A stretch of DNA of 64,000 nucleotides from an uncultured Mycoplasmatota bacterium (lineage in GTDB: Bacteria; Bacillota_I; Bacilli_A; RF39; UBA660). Each line of letters begins with the position of its first letter. The first letter of the stretch is position 1. The notes below the pieces were generated by a model, which saw nothing but the letters and a program-made list of their open reading frames with translations, searched no databases and was not told the DNA's origin. A program made the translations under genes and the position numbers. Below, piece after piece: positions 17,741 to 27,162 of this stretch. Location of the stretch: contig CALEBF010000011.1 of NCBI GenBank assembly GCA_937944975.1, positions 1-64,000 on the forward strand, in the 5' to 3' direction.

Positions 17741-18250
17741 ATGGAAATGATTGGAACTTGTTTATTTATTTTTTTAGGTCGCATGTTGGATGTATCGTTA
17801 GGTAGTCTTAGAATTATCTTTTTAGGGAAGGGAAAGTCACTACTAGCTTGTATTTTTGGTTTCTGCGAAATTTTTATTTGGTTTTTAGTAGCACGAAACG
17901 TCCTTTCCGGAACGAGTGAATGGTGGTATATTTTTCCTTATTCTTTTGGATATGCATCTGGTACTTATATTGGAAGTTTATTAAATGAAAAATTTGTAGG
18001 TGGCAATTTAGGTGTACAGGTTGTAACGAGTCATCACGATGCGAAGGTGTTGGAACATATTCGATCAAATGGATACGCAGTGAGTGCGATCGATGTACAA
18101 GGAAAAGAAGAGACAAGCAAGTATATGCTTTTTATCGAAATCGATAAAAAACATGTGGAACATTTAAAAGAGGTAGTAAAAGAGGTAGATCCTACAGCAT
18201 TTTTAGTAGTAAGCGAGACAAAATATGTTCAAAATGGGTATTTTAAATAA
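17741..18250 (+). CDS. UPF0316 (DUF5698 + DUF2179) membrane protein, copy 2
   Basis: 169 residues with the same architecture as copy 1 (RMLDVSLGSLRIIFLGKGK, GTYIGSLLNEKF, VQVVTSHHDAKVLEHIRSNG). Both copies end in nearly the same sequence (ETKYVQNGY-hydrophobic-K). Its own GGGAGTAGG ribosome binding site and a terminator at its 3' end suggest both copies are expressed. A homo- or hetero-oligomer of the two is possible. Confidence 0.88.
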   Translation: MEMIGTCLFIFLGRMLDVSLGSLRIIFLGKGKSLLACIFGFCEIFIWFLVARNVLSGTSEWWYIFPYSFGYASGTYIGSLLNEKFVGGNLGVQVVTSHHDAKVLEHIRSNGYAVSAIDVQGKEETSKYMLFIEIDKKHVEHLKEVVKEVDPTAFLVVSETKYVQNGYFK

Positions 18251-18272
18251 GACAATTTGTCTTATTTTTTTG
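18245..18272 (+). terminator. Terminator after the tandem UPF0316 genes
   Basis: Stem AAATAAGACA / TGTCTTATTT, loop ATT, then a T run. It overlaps the stop codon. Confidence 0.85.
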
Positions 18273-18315
18273 TATAAATTAAAAAGAGTTACATATTTTT
18301 TAATAGAGGTGAGTT

Positions 18316-19476
18316 ATGAAGAAACTATTATGTTGTATGATAACGATATTGTGTTTTGTTCCAATGATTCCAGTACATGCAGAAGATTTAAAATTGGCGG
18401 AGAGCGCGAAAAGTGCGATTTTATTGGAGGCGAGCACGGGACATATTATTTACGAAAATAATTCTCATGAAAAGTTAGCTCCTGCTTCTATGACGAAGAT
18501 GATGAGCATGTTACTTATTATGGAAAGTATCGAAAAGGGAATTTTAGACTGGGAAGAAGAGGTTACCGTCAGCGAGAATGCTTCTAAGATGGGTGGAAGT
18601 CAAATTCTTTTGGAAACTGGCGAAAGGATGAAAGTGAAAGATTTATTCAAAGGAATTGCAGTTGCAAGTGGAAATGATGCGGTTGTAGCACTTGCAGAAA
18701 GAGTTGCTGGTACGGAAGAACAATTTGTAACGATGATGAATAATCGTGCGAAAGAATTAGGATTAAAAGATACGCATTTTAAAAATCCACATGGATTAGA
18801 TACAGCAAATCATTATTCTAGTGCATACGATATGGCGATGATAGCAAAAGAATTAGTCAAACATGAAAAAGTATTAGAGTATTCATCGATTTATGAAGAT
18901 TATTTAAGAAAAGGAACAGATAAAGAGATATGGTTGGTAAATACAAATAAATTAGTTAAATTTTATCAAGGTTTAGATGGTCTTAAGACTGGATATACGA
19001 AGGAGGCGGGGTATTGTTTAACATCGACTGCTGAGAAAAATGGAATGAGACTTATTACAGTTGTCATGGGGGAACCGGATAGTAAAACGAGAAATGCAGA
19101 AACGACAGAGATGTTAGACTATGGTTTTTCACAGTACGAAGTAGAACATGTATTGAGTAAAGATTCTAATCTAGGAAAGATTGAGATAGAAAAAGGAAAA
19201 CAAAAATATGCGACGTTGGTTCCAAGCGAGGAGATTACTTTGTTACATAAACGGACAGAACAAAAGAAAACAGCTACTTATGATGTACAGTTAAACAAAG
19301 TAAAAGCTCCTGTAAAAGTCGGAGATTCAGTTGGTAAACTAAACGTAAAAATCGATGGAAAGACTACGCAGACAATCGATGTTACGATAAAAGAGAAAGT
19401 AGAGAAGGCTAATTTATGGGAATTATATTTACGCTATGTTGGAGATATGATTTCCGGAAATATTAAACTAAAGTAA
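18316..19476 (+). CDS. D-alanyl-D-alanine carboxypeptidase (DacA/DacF, PBP5 type)
   Basis: 386 residues. A signal peptide (cleavage likely after VHA, about residue 22) is followed by the S11 serine peptidase domain with SMTK (SxxK), SGN and KTG motifs all intact (PASMTKMMS, VASGNDAVVA, LKTGYTKEAG). A PBP5 C-terminal beta domain and an amphipathic C-terminal helix likely to touch the membrane follow. It removes terminal D-Ala and limits cross-linking. Sporulation (DacF) or vegetative (DacA) use cannot be told from sequence. Good AGAGGTGAG site. Confidence 0.93.
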   Translation: MKKLLCCMITILCFVPMIPVHAEDLKLAESAKSAILLEASTGHIIYENNSHEKLAPASMTKMMSMLLIMESIEKGILDWEEEVTVSENASKMGGSQILLETGERMKVKDLFKGIAVASGNDAVVALAERVAGTEEQFVTMMNNRAKELGLKDTHFKNPHGLDTANHYSSAYDMAMIAKELVKHEKVLEYSSIYEDYLRKGTDKEIWLVNTNKLVKFYQGLDGLKTGYTKEAGYCLTSTAEKNGMRLITVVMGEPDSKTRNAETTEMLDYGFSQYEVEHVLSKDSNLGKIEIEKGKQKYATLVPSEEITLLHKRTEQKKTATYDVQLNKVKAPVKVGDSVGKLNVKIDGKTTQTIDVTIKEKVEKANLWELYLRYVGDMISGNIKLK

Positions 19477-19504
19477 GTAATTATAAGAATTGCTTACTTT
19501 TTTT
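19471..19504 (+). terminator. Terminator after dacA-type gene
   Basis: Twelve-base stem AAGTAAGTAATT / AATTGCTTACTT (one G-U pair), loop ATAAG, then T residues. Confidence 0.8.
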
Positions 19505-19512
19505 GTAATATA

Positions 19513-19585
19513 TGATATAATAATTGTAGAAATGAAGCGCTAGTACAGGCTTATTTATTAAGTTTTGTATTGGCGCTTTTTATTT
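19513..19585 (+). promoter_or_regulatory. Promoter followed at once by a terminator-like leader hairpin
   Basis: An extended -10 (TGATATAAT, 19513-19521) should start RNA near 19528. Almost immediately a long imperfect hairpin follows. Its left arm, 19534-19551, starts AAGCGCTAGTACAGG; its right arm, about 19559-19578, ends TATTGGCGCTT; a T-rich tract comes next. It precedes the YHYH surface protein gene by about 65 bases. It could be an attenuator, a short terminated RNA, or simply a second terminator for dacA. No known riboswitch class was recognised. Confidence 0.45.
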
Positions 19586-19651
19586 ATTTGTAAAAGGAGG
19601 GATATTAAATAAAGAGAAATTATATCAAAAATAGTAGAGAGGATGTTAGAT

Positions 19652-20560
19652 GTGAAAAGAAAAAAAATATTATTAGGAATGATGATTTGTGTTTTGGCTT
19701 TATATCCAAGTGTAATTCAAGCGCATCCAGGGAGAACTGATGCCTATGGGTGTCATACTTGTAGGACAAATTGTGCGAAATGGGGATTGAAAACAGGAGA
19801 GTATCATTGTCATGGAACAAATAATTCTACTCAAAACAATATTAATACCAATACTAATTCTCAAAATACTACGACGAATGGTGGGCAGAGTAGTACGGTT
19901 CCTCAAACTCCACAGTTAAGTTCAGATACATCTTTAAAACAAGTGATAGTCGAAGAACAAGAAATTATGATTAACGATGTTATGTCTTACACAACGAAAG
20001 AAGAGCAAGTTAGAATTCAAGCGTTCCCAATAGATAATAAAGCATCAGTTCAATATGAGGAGATTGTTTCGTTATCTTTGGGGCTTAATGAAGTTCATTT
20101 GGTAGTAACTGCGGAAAATGGAGCGACGAAGGATTATACTTTGAATATTACACGCGAAGAAGTTTTGAGTGATAATACTGATGTAAAAATCTGGGTCGAT
20201 GGAAAAGAAGTTACATTTACTAATGGAAAAAGTAGTACGATTTATTTATCAGGGCAAGATAAAGTAGATATTCGGTACGAATTAGCAGATCAAAAATCCA
20301 AGATTAAGATAACAGGAAACGATAAAATTCCTAGTGGACGTAGTAGTATATTGGTAGAAGTAACAGCAGAAAATGGTAAAATGCAAACATATGAGATTAT
20401 TGTAGAACGTACGGACACAGCAACATCAGTGATTTCAGTTATATTGATGTTTGCGATTGTACTTGGAGGACTTTGGCTTTATGATCATTTTAAGCATAAA
20501 GGTAAGTATTGGCAACAAGTTAAGGATATGGTAAAACAAGCATTTGTGAGAAAAAGATAA
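19652..20560 (+). CDS. Exported YHYH-like / cadherin-like beta-sandwich protein with C-terminal anchor
   Basis: 302 residues from a GTG at 19652, chosen because GAGAGGA lies 8 bases upstream; the ATG at 19643 is too close to that site. Layout: signal peptide (ends near IQA), a Cys/His segment GRTDAYGCHTC...GEYHCHG that resembles YHYH domains, and a Ser/Thr/Asn linker. Two cadherin-like beta-sandwich repeats follow (each ending like TAENGATKDYTLNITR and TAENGKMQTYEIIVER), then a C-terminal membrane segment and a basic tail. It is probably a membrane-anchored extracellular protein; its ligand is unknown. Confidence 0.7.
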   Translation: MKRKKILLGMMICVLALYPSVIQAHPGRTDAYGCHTCRTNCAKWGLKTGEYHCHGTNNSTQNNINTNTNSQNTTTNGGQSSTVPQTPQLSSDTSLKQVIVEEQEIMINDVMSYTTKEEQVRIQAFPIDNKASVQYEEIVSLSLGLNEVHLVVTAENGATKDYTLNITREEVLSDNTDVKIWVDGKEVTFTNGKSSTIYLSGQDKVDIRYELADQKSKIKITGNDKIPSGRSSILVEVTAENGKMQTYEIIVERTDTATSVISVILMFAIVLGGLWLYDHFKHKGKYWQQVKDMVKQAFVRKR

Positions 20561-20567
20561 ATTTTAA

Positions 20568-20591
20568 GAGAAGCGTTCGCTTCTTTTTTTT
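20568..20591 (+). terminator. Terminator after the YHYH surface protein
   Basis: Stem AGAAGCG / CGCTTCT with a TT loop and a T run. Confidence 0.85.
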
Positions 20592-20647
20592 CTTTTCAAG
20601 AAGGAGATTTCCTCTTTTTTTCGTATGATATCGTTAGAGGTGATCAG

Positions 20648-23443
20648 ATGAAAAAATGGTGGAAATATTGTTTTATGATCGTACTTTTATTTCCTTTTCT
20701 TCCCATTGTACAGGCAGGAAGTCAAGATACTCAGATTACGAGAAAGATGATACCGAAAGTGTTTTCCAATGTCGTGATACACGGAAGAACTTATTGGAGT
20801 CAAATGGGATACCTTTATACGAATGGAACTTTAGCATATTGTATCGAACCAGAAGTAGGACTAAGTGAATTTATCTACGATTCTTATTTAGATTTTGGGA
20901 TAGAAGGTTTAACTCCAATACAAAAGGAACAAATGGAACTGATTGCTACATATGGTTATCAATATCCTGGTCATCAGTCAGATCGATATTATATGGCAAC
21001 TCAAGCATTGTTGTGGGAAACAATTGGATATCAAGAAGTATATTTTACTACTGGTGCTGGGATGCAGGGGCTAAGAATTGATGTCAGTGCGGAAAAAAAT
21101 GAGATTATGAGATTGATTCAAATGGATTGGAAAAAGCCTTCATTTGATGAATCGACAGTGATTGTTTCGATGGAAAGTGAGATATCTCTTACTGATCAGA
21201 ATGCGGTACTATCTAGTTATCAAATAGAAAAGCAAACAGGAGTGAACGCATCGATTGAAGGAAATACTTTAAAAGTGACAGGGTTAACAGTAGGAAATGG
21301 CGAAGTTGTGATGAAGAAAAAAGGAAAGGCAGGGCAACATAGCTTTATCTATCGTAAGACAGGCTCTCAAACACTTGCGTCTTTATCTCTAAGTTCTACT
21401 CTACAAAGTAAAGTACATTTTGAAGTGAAGGGAGGAAAAATTAGAGTTCAAAAAGTAGATCGCGATACGAATGAAAGTGCTCCTTCTGGATCGGCTAGTT
21501 TGAAAGGGGCAATTTACGAAGTAAAGGACGAAAGTGGAAATGTTGTAGATCATATTAAAACAGATGAAAGTGGGATCGGTGAATCTAAAATGCTTGCGTT
21601 GGGCGAGTATACGGTACAGGAGAAAACAGCGAGTGTAGGATATTTGGTTGATCCTGAAATTTATACAGTTTTGTTATCGAAACAAGTTGGAGAAAGTATT
21701 GTAGTTGTTGAGTCAAAAGAACAAGTGATTACGAATCAAATTGAATTTATGAAAGTGTATAACGAAGGAGAAAGTGGAGCGATGTTACCTGAGGAAGGAA
21801 TTACATTTGAAATTTATAATCAATTAGGAAAACTTGTGAAAACAGTTGTAACAGATCGTACGGGATATGTATCTTTTCCATTGCCGTATGGAAGCTATAA
21901 GGTAAAGCAAAAAAATACAAGTCCTTATTATGAAAAAATAGATGATTTTGAAATACATGTATATGAGGAAAAGAATGAACCTATTCGTTATGTTTTGTCT
22001 GATGCACTTGTAAAAGCGAAATTAAGAGTAGTAAAAATTGATGCTGATACAAAAGAAAAAATCAAAATGGCAGGGATCTCTTTTAAAATTAAAAATGCTG
22101 AAACAGGAGAATATATCAAGCAACAAGTAACATATCCAAATGGAGGAGAAATAGATGTGTTTAAGACGAACGAGAATGGAGAATTTACAACTCCAGAGCC
22201 TTTAGAAGGTGGGAAATACATTTTAGAGGAATTTGATGGGCCAGATGGGTACTTGCTTGGAAATCCAATTTCATTTGCGATTGATCAAGAATATCTCATT
22301 GATGGTGAAGTGATCGAATTAATCGTCGAAAATAGAAGACCAAAGGGACGACTACAAATCGAGAAAACAGGAGAACAAATTTCGTATGCAAAAACATTAG
22401 GAGGAATTAAAACAGTTCATGAAAAAATTCCTTTACCTCAAGTTACTTATGAAGTTACGACGAAGCAAGATATCATTTATCAAAATCAAAAGTTTCAAAG
22501 TGGTCAAGTCTTTTTGGAATTAGTTACAGGAGAAGAAGGTGTTGTAATCAGTGATTTATTACCTCTTGGAACTTACTGTGTAAAAGAAAAGAGTGTGCCT
22601 GATGGGTATCAAATAGATTTGAAAGAATACTGTGGTACCTTAAATTTTCAAGATGATAAGACCCCAGAGGTGACCTTCAAATTTTCCTTTCATAATGAAA
22701 AAGTGAAAAGAAAACGATACTTTCAAAAATTAAAAGAACAGTTTGTCGGGATTGTAAATCAGGAAGCTGTCTATCAAAATGTAAGTATGGAGGGTATCGA
22801 ATTTGGATTATACAATAAAGACACTTTAATATTGAATGATTTATCGGTTGAACCAGATACTAAGTTAGAGACGATTGTGACAGATGAAAAAGGAATTGGA
22901 ACAATCGAGCTGCCACTTCCAAATGGAACGTATTATTTAAAAGAACTTTCAGAAGTAGAACCATATATCAAAGATGAAAGAAAGTATGAATTTACGATCG
23001 ACGATACGACCAAGCAAGAAGAGGATGTCTTAGAGACACCAATTATAAATCGTGTAAAAAAAGGAACTTTAGAACTAACCAAACGAGATGATGAGACTTC
23101 ACAAATTTTAAGAGGTGCAGAAATTACTTTGGCTTATGAAGATGGAACAGAAATAGCAATCGATCTATCAACGGGAGAATTAACTTTACGTCAAATGCCA
23201 TATGGAACTTATCGGTTGAAGGAAATAAAAGCTCCACAGTATTATCAAAAGAAAGAAGATTTTATGTCATACGAATTGCAATCGGAAATTGGGAATGTAA
23301 CAATTTATAATAAAAGAATAGTAATTCCAAAGGCAAGTAATACGATGAAATATACGAAGGTTACAATTTTTACCTTGTTTATATTTGGTATTTTATTAGT
23401 GGTAGGATCGAGATGGATGGCACGAAGACGCGGTTTATACTAA
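20648..23443 (+). CDS. Thioester-domain adhesin with SpaA/Cna-B repeats and sorting signal
   Basis: 931 residues. Signal peptide to about residue 23. A thioester (TQXA) domain follows, with Cys 65 in LAYCIEPE and Gln 119 in MATQALLWE placed to form the Cys-Gln bond. After it come a Big2-like stretch and at least five SpaA/Cna-B prealbumin-like domains, recognisable by GEYTVQEK, GSYKVKQK, GKYILEEF, GTYCVKEK, GTYYLKEL and GTYRLKEI. The C-terminus is IPKASNT, a hydrophobic segment and ARRRG, a cell-wall sorting signal of unusual sequence. Such proteins attach covalently to host or matrix amines through the thioester. The sortase gene overlaps its 3' end. Confidence 0.9.
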   Translation: MKKWWKYCFMIVLLFPFLPIVQAGSQDTQITRKMIPKVFSNVVIHGRTYWSQMGYLYTNGTLAYCIEPEVGLSEFIYDSYLDFGIEGLTPIQKEQMELIATYGYQYPGHQSDRYYMATQALLWETIGYQEVYFTTGAGMQGLRIDVSAEKNEIMRLIQMDWKKPSFDESTVIVSMESEISLTDQNAVLSSYQIEKQTGVNASIEGNTLKVTGLTVGNGEVVMKKKGKAGQHSFIYRKTGSQTLASLSLSSTLQSKVHFEVKGGKIRVQKVDRDTNESAPSGSASLKGAIYEVKDESGNVVDHIKTDESGIGESKMLALGEYTVQEKTASVGYLVDPEIYTVLLSKQVGESIVVVESKEQVITNQIEFMKVYNEGESGAMLPEEGITFEIYNQLGKLVKTVVTDRTGYVSFPLPYGSYKVKQKNTSPYYEKIDDFEIHVYEEKNEPIRYVLSDALVKAKLRVVKIDADTKEKIKMAGISFKIKNAETGEYIKQQVTYPNGGEIDVFKTNENGEFTTPEPLEGGKYILEEFDGPDGYLLGNPISFAIDQEYLIDGEVIELIVENRRPKGRLQIEKTGEQISYAKTLGGIKTVHEKIPLPQVTYEVTTKQDIIYQNQKFQSGQVFLELVTGEEGVVISDLLPLGTYCVKEKSVPDGYQIDLKEYCGTLNFQDDKTPEVTFKFSFHNEKVKRKRYFQKLKEQFVGIVNQEAVYQNVSMEGIEFGLYNKDTLILNDLSVEPDTKLETIVTDEKGIGTIELPLPNGTYYLKELSEVEPYIKDERKYEFTIDDTTKQEEDVLETPIINRVKKGTLELTKRDDETSQILRGAEITLAYEDGTEIAIDLSTGELTLRQMPYGTYRLKEIKAPQYYQKKEDFMSYELQSEIGNVTIYNKRIVIPKASNTMKYTKVTIFTLFIFGILLVVGSRWMARRRGLY

Positions 23444-23925
23444 TTTTAGGATGTGTGTGTATTTTAGGATCTACTTATATATATATTTCGTATCGTAAAG
23501 AAAACATCATTCAAAAAGAAGATGCAAAAGAAAAAATAGTTCAAATAGAGACTTCTTCTAATGTTGAAAAGGAAGGGTATTTAAAGATTCCTTCCATCGC
23601 ATTATATCAGGTACTAGAAAAAGGAGGGGTAGCGCAATTATTATCGGAGTCTAAAGTAGCTTATTGGAATGTACCGGATAGTAAAAATATTCATTTTGTA
23701 GGACATCGTATTCCAGCTGTATTTGCATCACTAGAGAAATTAGAAAAAGGAGATATCGTAGAATTATATTGGAATGGGGTTTATGGTAGATATCGAGTTA
23801 GTGACTTTCAGGTTGTGAATGAAACGGAGTTTCCTTCTTTTCCATCGGTTGGTAATTTGGTGTTAATTACGTGTATGGAAGATGATTCCAAAAGATTGAT
23901 TGTCCTATGTGAAAAAGAGAGCTGA
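23413..23925 (+). CDS. Sortase dedicated to the upstream adhesin
   Basis: 170 residues: an N-terminal membrane segment (about 7-26), then a sortase beta-barrel. The catalytic His (HFVGHRIPAVFASL), Cys (LVLITCMEDDSKR) and following Arg are all present. The gene overlaps the adhesin by 31 bases, so the two are co-translated. The class is not assigned; the short length and one-substrate layout resemble accessory class C/D-type enzymes. It likely cleaves near IPKAS in the adhesin and joins it to the wall or to another subunit (inference). Confidence 0.88.
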   Translation: MDGTKTRFILILGCVCILGSTYIYISYRKENIIQKEDAKEKIVQIETSSNVEKEGYLKIPSIALYQVLEKGGVAQLLSESKVAYWNVPDSKNIHFVGHRIPAVFASLEKLEKGDIVELYWNGVYGRYRVSDFQVVNETEFPSFPSVGNLVLITCMEDDSKRLIVLCEKES

Positions 23926-23938
23926 ATGCTTGTATTCA

Positions 23939-23967
23939 TTGACTTTACATCGATTTGATAGTAAACT
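23939..23967 (+). promoter_or_regulatory. Sigma-A-type promoter upstream of 23993
   Basis: TTGACT (23939-23944), 17-base spacer, TAAACT (23962-23967). It lies just after the sortase stop codon and 25 bases before the next start codon. Confidence 0.55.
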
Positions 23968-23992
23968 ATTAGTAGTATGGAGGCGAGGCAGA

Positions 23993-24835
23993 ATGGGACT
24001 GCAAGTGATGGAAAAATCTTTCGGTATACATCCTAGCGATCGTTCGGAACCCTTGCAGGCTACAATTTCAGATCATCGTGGGGAAAAAACGTGTGAACTC
24101 ATGTATGGAACGGGAGAAAACACACAAATACTGACGATGGGATACGCACAATTCTTAAAACAATTTTCTGAATATATTCGCATGAATCAAGGTAGTTTGT
24201 ATAGCTTAAAAAATAAAAAAGGGTTTGATCTTACAAATAAGTACGAGGCAGCATATATCTTTTGTGATCGTGAAAACACGGATTGTAATCGGATTGAAAT
24301 TTATTTAGAAGGTGATTCTCTTACTTTTTATCAAGCGATGGAGACAGAATTTGATCGTTATTTTAAAAAAGTACGTAAAGAAAGTGGACAGGTAAAAGAG
24401 TATGATTTTTCAAACGAATATTACGAAAATTTATCGGTCCAACAAAAAGAGAGAATTCGAAGAGCAAAGTACAATGTGGTCAGCGACTTAGAAAGAGAAA
24501 ACCATAATGGATTTCTTCGAAATGCACATAAAACAACTGCTGTTCAAATGGGGAGAGAACCTAGTCGTCAAATGTTAGAACCTGATGAATATTATTTATT
24601 TGAAATTGGAACAGTGACAGAGGAGTTTCCTATAGAAGTACGAATTCGTGTACACCACAATGATCCGTTTGCCCGTCTTTTAAATTTAGTTTATATGCAA
24701 GTCAACGGGAAAAAGCCAATGATACAAGGACCTCGTCATACGTTAGAATATATGAAAAAAATGTACGAACGCGCAAAAGCGTTAGAACTTATGAGTTTGG
24801 ATCATACAGAAGAAGAAGTTTCTATTAAGAGTTAA
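23993..24835 (+). CDS. Conserved-looking protein of unknown function
   Basis: 280 residues from the ATG at 23993, which follows GGAGGCGAGG; the longer frame from 23900 would overlap the sortase and the promoter. No signal peptide or membrane segment. It is rich in charged residues and mixed alpha/beta in appearance. Segments such as ELMYGTGENTQILTMGYAQF and GTVTEEFPIEVRIRVHHNDPFA are distinctive, but no family was recognised. It precedes recD2 by 38 bases and is preceded by its own promoter. Confidence 0.6.
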   Translation: MGLQVMEKSFGIHPSDRSEPLQATISDHRGEKTCELMYGTGENTQILTMGYAQFLKQFSEYIRMNQGSLYSLKNKKGFDLTNKYEAAYIFCDRENTDCNRIEIYLEGDSLTFYQAMETEFDRYFKKVRKESGQVKEYDFSNEYYENLSVQQKERIRRAKYNVVSDLERENHNGFLRNAHKTTAVQMGREPSRQMLEPDEYYLFEIGTVTEEFPIEVRIRVHHNDPFARLLNLVYMQVNGKKPMIQGPRHTLEYMKKMYERAKALELMSLDHTEEEVSIKS

Positions 24836-24873
24836 CTTCTTTTTCTTATGGTATAATAAAGAAGGTGATTAGA

Positions 24874-27102
24874 ATGAAAACTTATATCAAGGGGAATTTT
24901 CGAAAAAGTATTTTTCGTTCTGATAAAGGATATGTCATTGGTATTTTTAAAGTCAGAGATACCAATGATGAAGCGATGAGAGACTACATCAATAAAACGA
25001 TTACGTTTACGGGATATTTTCACGAGTTAAATGAAGATGATACATATTTGTTCTATGGAGAAGAAGTAGAACACCCAAGATATGGATACCAGTTTCAAGT
25101 GAGTGATTACGAACGTGTGAAACCAGAGGGAAAAGATGGTGTCATTGAATTTTTAGCAAGTGATTTATTTCCGGGAATTGGGGAAAAACAGGCAAAATTA
25201 ATTGTGGAAACCTTAGGCGAAAAAGCTTTGGATAAAATATTGGAAGATCCGAGTTGTCTGTCTCTCGTTCCTAAACTATCTTCGAAAAAAGCTGATAAAA
25301 TTTATCACATTTTAGAAAAATACGAAGAGAGTCATAAAATGATTGTTTATTTAAGTGATCTTGGATTTTCTATGAAAGATGCACTTTCTATTTATAATAC
25401 TTATCGTTCGCATACGATGGAATATTTAGAGCATAATATTTTTAGATTGATCGACGATGTAGATGAGATTACATTTTTGAAAATAGATCGATTGCGTGGG
25501 AAACTTAATATTGATGCACATGATGAAAGAAGACTAAAAGCTTGTTTATATTACGTCATGGAACAATTGACTTTTGCACGTGGAGATACTTATTTAGACT
25601 TATTAGACATCTACCGAGGAATGAATGATTATTTACACGAAGAGCTCGACTCCGATTTGTTTGATTCTATCTTTCAAGAGTTGATCGATGAAGAAAAAAT
25701 AGTGCTGGAAGAAGATAGTGTCTATTTGAAAGAAATCTACGACGCTGAAAATCGCGTTGTGGAAAAAATAAGAGGTTTACTTTCTATGCCACCAACAAAG
25801 TATAAGAAGTTGGATACGGTATTGAAATCACTTGAGGAGCATAGTGGAATCGTATATAATGAGCAACAAGAGAGAGCAATCCGGTCTGCACTCGAAAATA
25901 ATCTTTTGATTATTACAGGTGGTCCTGGAACAGGGAAGACGACGATCATTAAGGCTATCGTCGATTTATATCAACATTTAAATGGATGGAAAACAGATGA
26001 ACTCATGGAACATTTAGCACTTTTGGCACCGACTGGACGTGCAAGTAAACGTATGAGTGAATCAACTTATTTACCAGCTTCTACGATTCATCGATTTTTA
26101 AAGTGGAATAAAGATAACAATGAATTTGCAATCAACGAATGGAATAAGGCACAAAATGATTTTATCATCGTCGACGAAGTGAGTATGATCGATTTACCAC
26201 TTTTGGATCATCTCTTAAAAGGCTTGAATCATCATATTAAATTGATATTGGTTGGAGACTATAATCAGTTACCATCTGTAGGACCAGGGCAAGTATTAAA
26301 AGATTTTATTGAAAGTGGTGCGATCGAAACAATTCATTTGGATTTGTTATATCGCCAGGATGAAAATTCTTATATACCTACGCTAGCTAGAGAGATCGAA
26401 GAAAATCATCTCAGCTCTTCTTTTTTAGAAACGAAAAGTGACTATACTTTTTTGCAATGTTCTTCGGAGCATTTGCGTCATAATTTAAAGAATTTATGTC
26501 ATCAATTGGTAGAGAAAGGATACGACGAAAAAAGAGTTCAAATTATGGCTCCGATGTATCGTGGAGAAAATGGAATCGATCAGTTAAATCAAGAGTTACA
26601 AGAAGTCTTTAATCCAAGAAGTGATACGAAGCGAGAGCTCAAATATGGAGACGTAATTTTTCGCGAGCAGGATAAAGTATTGCAACTTGTGAATATGCCA
26701 GATGAAAATGTATTCAATGGAGATGTCGGTGTGATTTCACAGATTGTCTCTGGAACGAGAAGTAAGACTGGAAAGACTGAAATCTATGTAGATTTTGATG
26801 GGAATGTCGTTCGTTATCAAAGTAAGGATTTTCCAAAATTGAAACATGGGTTTGTCATTACGATTCACAAGTCACAAGGAAGTGAATTTGAGCTTGTCGT
26901 GATGCCGATGAGCCATACTTATCACCGCATGTTGTATCGTAAACTCGTATATACGGGAATTACGCGTGCCAAAAGAAAATTGATTTTACTTGGAGAACCA
27001 CAGGCCTTCCAAAAAGCAGTGCAAAATAATGGAGAATATATACGTCGCACAAATTTAAAAAATAAGTTGAAAACGATGTATAATGAAACGATTCGTGGGT
27101 AA
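24874..27102 (+). CDS. recD2: RecD2-type ATP-dependent DNA helicase
   Basis: 742 residues. The ATG at 24874 has GAAGGTG upstream and is preferred over 24865. An N-terminal OB-like region and a helix-hairpin-helix block (LFPGIGEKQAKLIVE) precede the superfamily 1 motor. The motor shows Walker A (TGGPGTGKTTIIKA), DEVSMIDLPLL, GDYNQLPSVGPG, a UvrD-like C-terminal segment (FVITIHKSQGSEFELVV) and YTGITRAKRKL. RecD2 is the stand-alone 5'-3' helicase involved in repair and replication outside RecBCD. A TATAAT-like -10 lies at 24852-24857. Confidence 0.95.
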   Translation: MKTYIKGNFRKSIFRSDKGYVIGIFKVRDTNDEAMRDYINKTITFTGYFHELNEDDTYLFYGEEVEHPRYGYQFQVSDYERVKPEGKDGVIEFLASDLFPGIGEKQAKLIVETLGEKALDKILEDPSCLSLVPKLSSKKADKIYHILEKYEESHKMIVYLSDLGFSMKDALSIYNTYRSHTMEYLEHNIFRLIDDVDEITFLKIDRLRGKLNIDAHDERRLKACLYYVMEQLTFARGDTYLDLLDIYRGMNDYLHEELDSDLFDSIFQELIDEEKIVLEEDSVYLKEIYDAENRVVEKIRGLLSMPPTKYKKLDTVLKSLEEHSGIVYNEQQERAIRSALENNLLIITGGPGTGKTTIIKAIVDLYQHLNGWKTDELMEHLALLAPTGRASKRMSESTYLPASTIHRFLKWNKDNNEFAINEWNKAQNDFIIVDEVSMIDLPLLDHLLKGLNHHIKLILVGDYNQLPSVGPGQVLKDFIESGAIETIHLDLLYRQDENSYIPTLAREIEENHLSSSFLETKSDYTFLQCSSEHLRHNLKNLCHQLVEKGYDEKRVQIMAPMYRGENGIDQLNQELQEVFNPRSDTKRELKYGDVIFREQDKVLQLVNMPDENVFNGDVGVISQIVSGTRSKTGKTEIYVDFDGNVVRYQSKDFPKLKHGFVITIHKSQGSEFELVVMPMSHTYHRMLYRKLVYTGITRAKRKLILLGEPQAFQKAVQNNGEYIRRTNLKNKLKTMYNETIRG

Positions 27103-27162
27103 TCTATAAATGTATGTTAGAAAACATACGATATTCATATTTTTTGGCTGAGAGGTGATAGG

